A stretch of DNA of 64,000 nt from Branchiostoma floridae. Lineage: Eukaryota > Chordata > Leptocardii > Amphioxiformes > Branchiostomatidae. The DNA lies in assembly GCF_000003815.2 (NCBI RefSeq), contig NC_049983.1, forward strand, positions 4,813,817 through 4,877,816, written 5' to 3'. The stretch's first letter is position 1, and each line of letters starts with the position of its first letter. The notes beneath the pieces are model-generated. The model was not told the origin of the DNA, made no database searches, and worked only from the letters and a program-made list of their open reading frames with translations. This document shows, one piece after another, positions 61,384-64,000 of this stretch. A program made the position numbers and the translations under genes.

Positions 61384-63255
61384 TGATTTGAGAGAACATG
61401 ACTGGCTAATAATTTTGTTATATTCGTACATGTTCACCCAGGCTTGTGGCTTACAATATGGCATGTTTGTTGTGTGGGGTGATGTTTGTGTACATGCCTG
61501 TGCGTGCGTTAGTGTTGTAAGAACATGTGGTGGGTGCCCACCCCACCCTGCCCGTGCGAATCGTCTGTGCGCAACGCCCACCTTCAGCAACAAGACGTGA
61601 CCTTGGCGTGTTCTTGTCTCTGAAACAGGCTCTAAATACTTCTGTTTTCTGTAATGGGTGAGTCATACTACCAACCCTCCATTCGTCCACCCTGCCAAAT
61701 CTCAAGTTGTGTGCATTTTTCCTGATGTGTACTCCAGAAATTTGTTCTGCAAATTTAAGGTTTCATGTTGGGATTTATCAAGCCTATCGTAGAACTAGCC
61801 GGATGGGTGATAGCGAATTTTGGATAGGTGTTGTGATGAACTTGTGTCTACGCAATTCCCTTTCTAGTTATAGGCCTCCAGAAACAATTATATCTGATGA
61901 ATGGTTATTGGTGGTGCTTACAATTTATCCCCTTGGATTGGAATGTTTCCCTTGCTCCAGTCACACCTAAACCCAAATCTCTTGGATTGTAAGACTCAAC
62001 AAGGAATTGAAAAGAAAACCTCATGTTTAGACTTTTGAAACCAGACCCCCCCTACGTTTCCGCATGGAAAACAATTTACGGCGCATGTTTGGACATGTCT
62101 GAGAGGCAAAGTTTCGCCGAAATTTTGAATCGGCAAATCGAGCCGCCATTTTTCCAAATGCCGCACATGAGGCGTTTTGTCGTAAATGGACCAGACCAAA
62201 TTCTGACAGGTGTGTGCCCGTGGGGAATAGACACTCCCTTTTATCAGTCACCAGGGCTAGAAACCTTGGTTATCATTTTTATCATAGTGATTCATTCCAG
62301 AACCTTTCTTGAGTATCTTCCCATATGTGTGACATGGTCTCCAGCTGAACAGGTATAAAGATATTGATCCGAATTACTGTAATGTTTTGATTGTACAACA
62401 ATGATGAAATTTGACTTTGCATACAATTTTTGTATGACGCATCTGCACCTAGACCCCACAGTGAATATAATCAAAAACAAGGCTTTAATTAAACCCCCTG
62501 AGATAGTGGTACATCACCAGACACTGTAAATGCAGAAATTGTATCGATGGTTTTATGTTCGTGGTCTTCTGTCCCAAATAAACGTACCAGAGCGTTTATT
62601 TTTTCGGCTGCAAAATCCACCAGGTATGTTCTTATTTTGGAGGGTAGGTTTATTATTTCTTTTGAAAATTGGCGCTTTGCTAACCATGGACCTCCAAAAT
62701 ATTGAAAGTTTGGGGTTTTCTACCCATATTTCCATCAGGGTTCTCCTCAGAATTTTTTAGTATAGTGGAGGGACTGGCAAAAATAACCCGCACCAACGCG
62801 CTGCGCTTTCATGAAAATGGGTTCATTTTGCAATGACAGAGGGTGTCAAATACTACAAGTATAATATATTGTTGTGATTCCTTTGTTGTGAAGTGGCAAA
62901 ATGACTATTGTTTTGATCATTGCTCATTCACAAGTTTTTGCAGACAATGCTGACTGGAAAAGTGATGCCACTTGGCACAAAAATCTGTGAATTGTCATTA
63001 ATTTTAGCAAAACTAACAAAGAAAATAGGGAAGAAACACACTAAATTTGAAAAATAGTTTAGTGGAGCTGGCTGAGAGTATAGTGGAGGGCCTCCCTTAT
63101 TCCACCCTCTGGGGAGAACCCTGTTTCCATGGTATTGTTGCTCGAAATTCCCCATTTTTCGGGCGAAGCCAAACATCCTAGCGGTTACGCAGTACCCGTA
63201 ACATATCGGTCGAAGTAAATGTTATTATTGGGAGAAAATAAGACACCACACTGAC
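61384..63255. other. Presumed first intron; nothing coding supported
   Basis: No convincing exon was seen. A 111-codon frame at 62023-62358 has a donor-like GACAG|GTGTGT but no recognisable protein similarity. Pieces such as GGGTTCTCCTCAGAATTTTT (62738-) and GGGGAGAACCCTG (63110-) are inverted relatives and may bound another repeat. Confidence 0.35.
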
Positions 63256-63259
63256 GTTT

Positions 63260-63530
63260 TGAAACACAATTTGTATATAAACAAATTTTATAGTCAATGT
63301 TTACATCATAAACCAAAACAAACTGATCAGAAAACATGTCATACCAGCACCATGCACAGCATATTTTTGGCTGAGTGGTTCCACAAGGTAGGCATGAGGC
63401 GAAAGAATAATTCTTTCATATTAGAAATACTGGACGAAAACAAGAACTATAACTTTGCTTTCCTTGTGATATGAGTTTTGAGGCCACAAATTCTCCAAAA
63501 CGTAAGTAAAAGTTAAAACAGGAACAAATT
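63260..63530 (+). repeat. Dispersed repeat, copy 2
   Basis: TATAAACAAATTTTATAG, AAACATGTCATACC, GAGTGGTTCC, GAACTATAACTTTGCTT and GATATGAGTTTTGAGGCC match the copy at 15290-15560 in order. The tRNA-like promoter before copy 1 is not present here. Confidence 0.7.
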
Positions 63531-63591
63531 CTACACTACACACAGGTGTTAGAACTTATAGCAAATGTCACTTAGGATGTCTTGCCCTTCA

Positions 63592-63870
63592 TTTCTGAGT
63601 TTGAGGTGCAAAATATGTGGCCTGAAAAAAAACACGTTTGTAATAGACAAAAACAACAAGCGGCAATATCTTTAATCGCCCAATAAGTCTAACGGGTTCT
63701 TACCAAATTGCAAAAATGGCAATATTAGCCAATCACATCGCACCAAAACTCCAAGCAACACCATCTAGCGACCATGATGACAATTCATCCAATTTGGGCG
63801 GTTTGTTGTTTTCTTCGGGCACTAAAGTTTCTTTCTTCAAGGCCACATAGATGGGCCTCAAACTCAGAAA
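63592..63870. mobile_element. Small MITE with ~31-bp inverted ends
   Basis: TTTCTGAGTTTGAGG with ATGTGGCCT at the left is mirrored by AGGCCACAT with CCTCAAACTCAGAAA at the right. It is 279 bp and non-coding. Confidence 0.75.
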
Positions 63871-64000
63871 AAAATGAATTGAATACACATTCACAAGAAA
63901 GAAGAAATGTTGTTTGCCCCCATGGTTATTTTTTCTGAGCGCTGAGTCTCCATTTAGAGTGAAAGTTTACGAGGATTATAATTTATATAGTTGAGGAACT

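Noticed and set aside
62023..62358. 111-codon frame with a donor-like site
   Set aside because: No family motif, no matching acceptor of quality and no partner exon; kept only as a note in the presumed intron.

Overview
The window is eukaryotic genomic DNA: genes are split by many GT-AG introns, coding density is low, and young, diverse DNA-transposon copies are common. The coding sequence, repeat style and intron structure best fit an invertebrate chordate such as a lancelet (Branchiostoma). That assignment is inference; no species-specific marker was tested. I see no prokaryotic operon, CRISPR array or virus.

Layout. (1) 2195-8075 (+): the last six coding exons of a helical protein whose 5' part lies off the window; three conserved patterns weakly suggest HAUS augmin subunit 5. 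Three tandem arrays sit in this gene, and two of them copy a splice donor. (2) 11636-11010 (-): a HEXIM-like protein (7SK/P-TEFb inhibitor family) that keeps the arginine-rich segment and a PYNT-like box but lacks the long C-terminal coiled coil; its 3' UTR appears to contain introns. (3) 12628-14859: a non-autonomous CACTA-type element with a 3-bp target duplication, followed by a palindromic repeat zone with a tRNA-like Pol III promoter that runs into a 431-base assembly gap (15895-16325). (4) 16986-55741 (+): the complete cytosolic isoleucyl-tRNA synthetase gene (IARS1). Thirty-two coding exons join in frame to 3894 coding bases (1297 residues plus stop), with HYGH, editing-domain, KMSKR and two C-terminal UNE-I repeat units all visible. 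(5) 55742-61000: intergenic sequence with a SINE-like repeat. (6) About 61020-61377: a promoter-like region (perfect CRE, two perfect octamers, CCAAT) and a probable non-coding first exon of a gene continuing to the right.

The IARS1 introns hold most of the mobile DNA: a 5'-truncated non-LTR retrotransposon with an open 640-codon reverse transcriptase frame, hAT MITEs with perfect 8-bp duplications, a Harbinger-like MITE (TAA duplication), pogo/Tigger-like elements (TA duplication), mariner remnants and long fold-back elements. Two GC-rich, promoter-like islands lie deep inside IARS1 introns (about 38360-38720 and 50640-51310) and could drive nested or alternative transcripts.

Exon boundaries were found by eye from splice signals, phase continuity and similarity to known proteins. 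No alignment, search or RNA data were available.
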